Source of the DNA: an uncultured Pseudomonas sp.
GTDB lineage: Bacteria > Pseudomonadota > Gammaproteobacteria > Pseudomonadales > Pseudomonadaceae
Length of the DNA: 17,678 nt
Direction: 5' to 3'
NCBI GenBank assembly: GCA_937863915.1
Contig: CALMID010000347.1
Location: forward strand, 1 to 17,678
Below the pieces are notes generated by a model. That model saw only the letters and a list, made by a program, of their open reading frames with translations. It made no database searches and had not been told where the DNA came from. The translations under genes and the position numbers were made by a program. Shown here one piece after another: positions 16,183 through 17,678 of this stretch. Every line of letters begins with the position of its first letter. Positions within the stretch are counted from its first letter, which is position 1.

Positions 16183-16671
16183 ATGAAACGGATTCTGATC
16201 GGTTCCCTGCTCGCCCTCACCTCCGCTGCCGCCTTTGCCGAAGCCCCGGGTGGCCCGAGCTGTGGCTGGGGCAACATGCTGTTCAAAGGTCAGCGTGGCA
16301 TGGCCTCGCACTTCGTGGCCTCGACCACCAACGGCACCTCGGGCAACGCCACCTTCGGCATGACCTCCGGTACCAACGGCTGCTCCACCAACGGCACCCT
16401 GACCTATGGCGGCAAGCCGATGCTGGTTCTGAGCTCGATCATGGACGAGCTGTCCGAAGACATGGCCAAGGGTGAAGGCGAAGCCCTGACCACCTACGCC
16501 GTGGCCCTGGGCGTGAAGCCGGAAGACCGCGCTCACTTCGCCCAAGTGACCCACCAGCACTTCAGCGACATCTTCACCTCGGCCAGCGCCACCGACGCCG
16601 AAGTTCACGCCGCCACCCTGGCCGTGATGAAGCAGGATGCCCGCCTGGCCCAGTACGCCAGCGAAGCCTGA
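16183..16671 (+). CDS. DUF3015 family exported protein
   Basis: A 162-residue secreted protein recognised as DUF3015 (PA4578 position), of unknown function. A signal peptide (KRILIGSLLALTSAAAFA) is predicted to be cut after residue 19. The mature part has two cysteines, C27 (GPSCGWGN) and C67 (NGCSTNG), that probably form a disulfide. Its first half is rich in Gly, Ser, Thr and Asn (residues 44-72). The C-terminal half is helical (MDELSEDMAKGEGEAL and on). It should be periplasmic or outer-membrane associated. The ATG at 16183-16185 has GAGAGA upstream. Codon use is strongly biased to GC-ending codons such as GGC, ACC and CTG, as expected of a well-expressed gene. It is followed by a terminator and then the DUF4105 gene. 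An Anr-like box lies 122 nt upstream. Confidence 0.88.
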   Translation: MKRILIGSLLALTSAAAFAEAPGGPSCGWGNMLFKGQRGMASHFVASTTNGTSGNATFGMTSGTNGCSTNGTLTYGGKPMLVLSSIMDELSEDMAKGEGEALTTYAVALGVKPEDRAHFAQVTHQHFSDIFTSASATDAEVHAATLAVMKQDARLAQYASEA

Positions 16672-16678
16672 TGCGCCG

Positions 16679-16710
16679 AGGCCCGTCCGCTCGGACGGGC
16701 CTCCCCTTTC
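16679..16710 (+). terminator. Intrinsic terminator of the DUF3015 gene
   Basis: AGGCCCGTCC (16679-16688), loop GCTC, GGACGGGCCT (16693-16702) is a perfect 10-bp stem, followed by the weak pyrimidine tract CCCCTTTCC. It may stop most but not all transcription before the DUF4105 gene, which starts 32 nt later. Confidence 0.75.
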
Positions 16711-16741
16711 CTGCACCACTTGCACCATCGAATCCCTCCCC

Positions 16742-17678
16742 ATGCGCAAACGCTCCGCCTCCCGGCCTGTTCTTGGCCTGAGTCTGGCGCTGTGCCTGAG
16801 CCTGCCCGCTCTGGCCGCCAGCCCCTCGCCCGCCCGTCTGCAACAGCTGGCCAATGACCCTTACTGGCTGGCCATCGGGCATTACGAAACCGGCAAGCTC
16901 GGCGGCTGGCGCAGCTATGTGGATGACGACGATTTCTTTCTCTCGCCCGACGGCCCGCACGATCCGGCCGCCGAGCTGAGTGCCACGCTCAAAGCCCTCT
17001 ATCGACCCGCCGACCTCGGCGACAAACACCCTCAGTGCGTGTTCCCGGCACGCACCCGCTGGCTGCGCGACCAACTGCAACTGAATGATCTGCCGCAGCC
17101 GGCCTGCGGCGAATTCACCACCTGGTATCGCGACATCGCCCCGCACAGCAGCGTGCTGATTTTCCCAGCGGCTTACCTCAATAGTCCCTCGTCGATGTTC
17201 GGCCACACCCTGCTGCGCATCGACCAGGCCGACATCGAGCAGAACGGCACCGCCCTGCTCAGCTACGCGCTGAACTTCGGCGCCTTCATCGAAGGCAGCG
17301 ACAACAGCATCCTCTATGCCTGGAAAGGCCTGATGGGCGGCTACCCCGGCCTGTTCGCCCTGTTGCCCTACCGCGAGAAGCTCAGCGAATACAGCCGCCT
17401 GGAAAACCGCGACCTGTGGGAATACCGCCTGAACCTGACGCCCGAGGAAACCGGGCGCATGGTCGAGCACGTCTGGGAGCTCAAGCAGATCCAGTTCGAT
17501 TACTACTTCTTCGACGAGAACTGCTCCTACCGCCTGCTCGAGCTGCTGGAAATCGCCCGTCCGGGCCTGGAGCTGACCGACGACTTCCCGATCACCGCCA
17601 TTCCGGTGGACACCGTGCGGGCGATCAAGGATGCCGGTCTGGTCGAGCGCATCGACTACCGCCCCTCGCGCGAACGTG
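16742..17678 (+). CDS. DUF4105 protein (Lnb N-terminal-type, permuted NlpC/P60 fold), 5' part
   Basis: The frame from the ATG at 16742-16744 stays open to the window edge, giving 312 residues of a longer protein (PA4579 position). A signal peptide (RKRSASRPVLGLSLALCLSL then PALA) targets it to the periplasm. The DUF4105 domain (about 125-300) contains SSMFGHTLLR with H155 and FFDENCSYRLLELL with C261. The order His before Cys is that of circularly permuted papain-like enzymes (NlpC/P60 and LRAT relatives), so a thiol peptidase or acyltransferase activity is plausible but unproven. No ribosome site is visible before the ATG, but the signal peptide fixes the start. It lies 70 nt after the DUF3015 gene, with a weak terminator between. 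The downstream part cannot be seen. Confidence 0.88.
   Translation, partial: MRKRSASRPVLGLSLALCLSLPALAASPSPARLQQLANDPYWLAIGHYETGKLGGWRSYVDDDDFFLSPDGPHDPAAELSATLKALYRPADLGDKHPQCVFPARTRWLRDQLQLNDLPQPACGEFTTWYRDIAPHSSVLIFPAAYLNSPSSMFGHTLLRIDQADIEQNGTALLSYALNFGAFIEGSDNSILYAWKGLMGGYPGLFALLPYREKLSEYSRLENRDLWEYRLNLTPEETGRMVEHVWELKQIQFDYYFFDENCSYRLLELLEIARPGLELTDDFPITAIPVDTVRAIKDAGLVERIDYRPSRER

Noticed and set aside
13309..16671. Plus-strand open frame of 1120 codons antisense to the lonB-like and DksA-like genes
   Set aside because: It mirrors two well-supported minus-strand genes, and its composition is that of an antisense GC-rich frame. Only its last part (16183-16671) is a real gene, DUF3015, with its own ribosome site and signal peptide.
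16574..17470. Minus-strand frame of 298 codons opposite the DUF3015 and DUF4105 genes
   Set aside because: The plus strand carries a signal peptide and the conserved His and Cys motifs. The minus frame is a composition shadow.

Overview
The window looks like a chromosomal segment of a gammaproteobacterium of the genus Pseudomonas. The evidence is GC-rich DNA, proteins close to Pseudomonas families, and a gene order that, as I remember it, follows P. aeruginosa from ileS (PA4560) to the DUF4105 gene (PA4579). No species can be named from the sequence. I see no prophage, insertion sequence, CRISPR array, tRNA or rRNA gene. Most of the window is conserved core genome, so the interest lies mainly in regulatory DNA and in a small photolyase operon.

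Layout. (1) 1-3194, minus strand: murJ (lipid II flippase), ribF (FMN/FAD synthesis) and the 5' part of ileS. A perfect -10 hexamer precedes ribF. (2) 3327-3719, plus strand: rpsT with its own promoter, a GTG start and a bidirectional terminator. (3) 3747-6733, minus strand: obg, proB and creA. (4) 6867-7459, minus strand: rplU-rpmA, closed by a terminator that separates it from obg. (5) 7701-9037, plus strand: ispB, divergent from rplU, then a small PA4570-like gene with a possible Fur-controlled extended -10 promoter. (6) 9086-11764, minus strand: an FKBP-type prolyl isomerase (fklB) downstream of a tight operon of a DUF6482-like protein, an iron-sulfur photolyase and a DUF2256 zinc-finger microprotein. 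Four TGTACA boxes precede this operon and suggest light control by a LitR/CarH-type regulator. (7) 11905-12931, minus strand: a UPF0114 membrane protein and a cysteine-rich unknown protein, each preceded by a copy of a 39-bp element made of DnaA-box-like 9-mers. (8) 13120-15993, minus strand: a LonB/YcbZ-type protease and a DksA/TraR-type zinc-finger protein. (9) 16183-17678, plus strand: a secreted DUF3015 protein and the 5' part of a DUF4105 protein. An Anr/FNR-like box lies in the divergent region before region 9.

How the genes work together. The core genes serve translation (ileS, rpsT, rplU, rpmA), ribosome assembly (obg), envelope synthesis (murJ), proline synthesis (proB), flavin supply (ribF) and quinone side-chain synthesis (ispB). 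The accessory-like genes seem to be wired to environmental signals: light (photolyase operon), iron (PA4570-like gene) and low oxygen (DksA-like and/or DUF3015 genes). These regulatory links are inferred from motif matches only. Nothing here is a clear new defence or mobile system. The best candidates for new biology are the light-box operon and the duplicated DnaA-box element.
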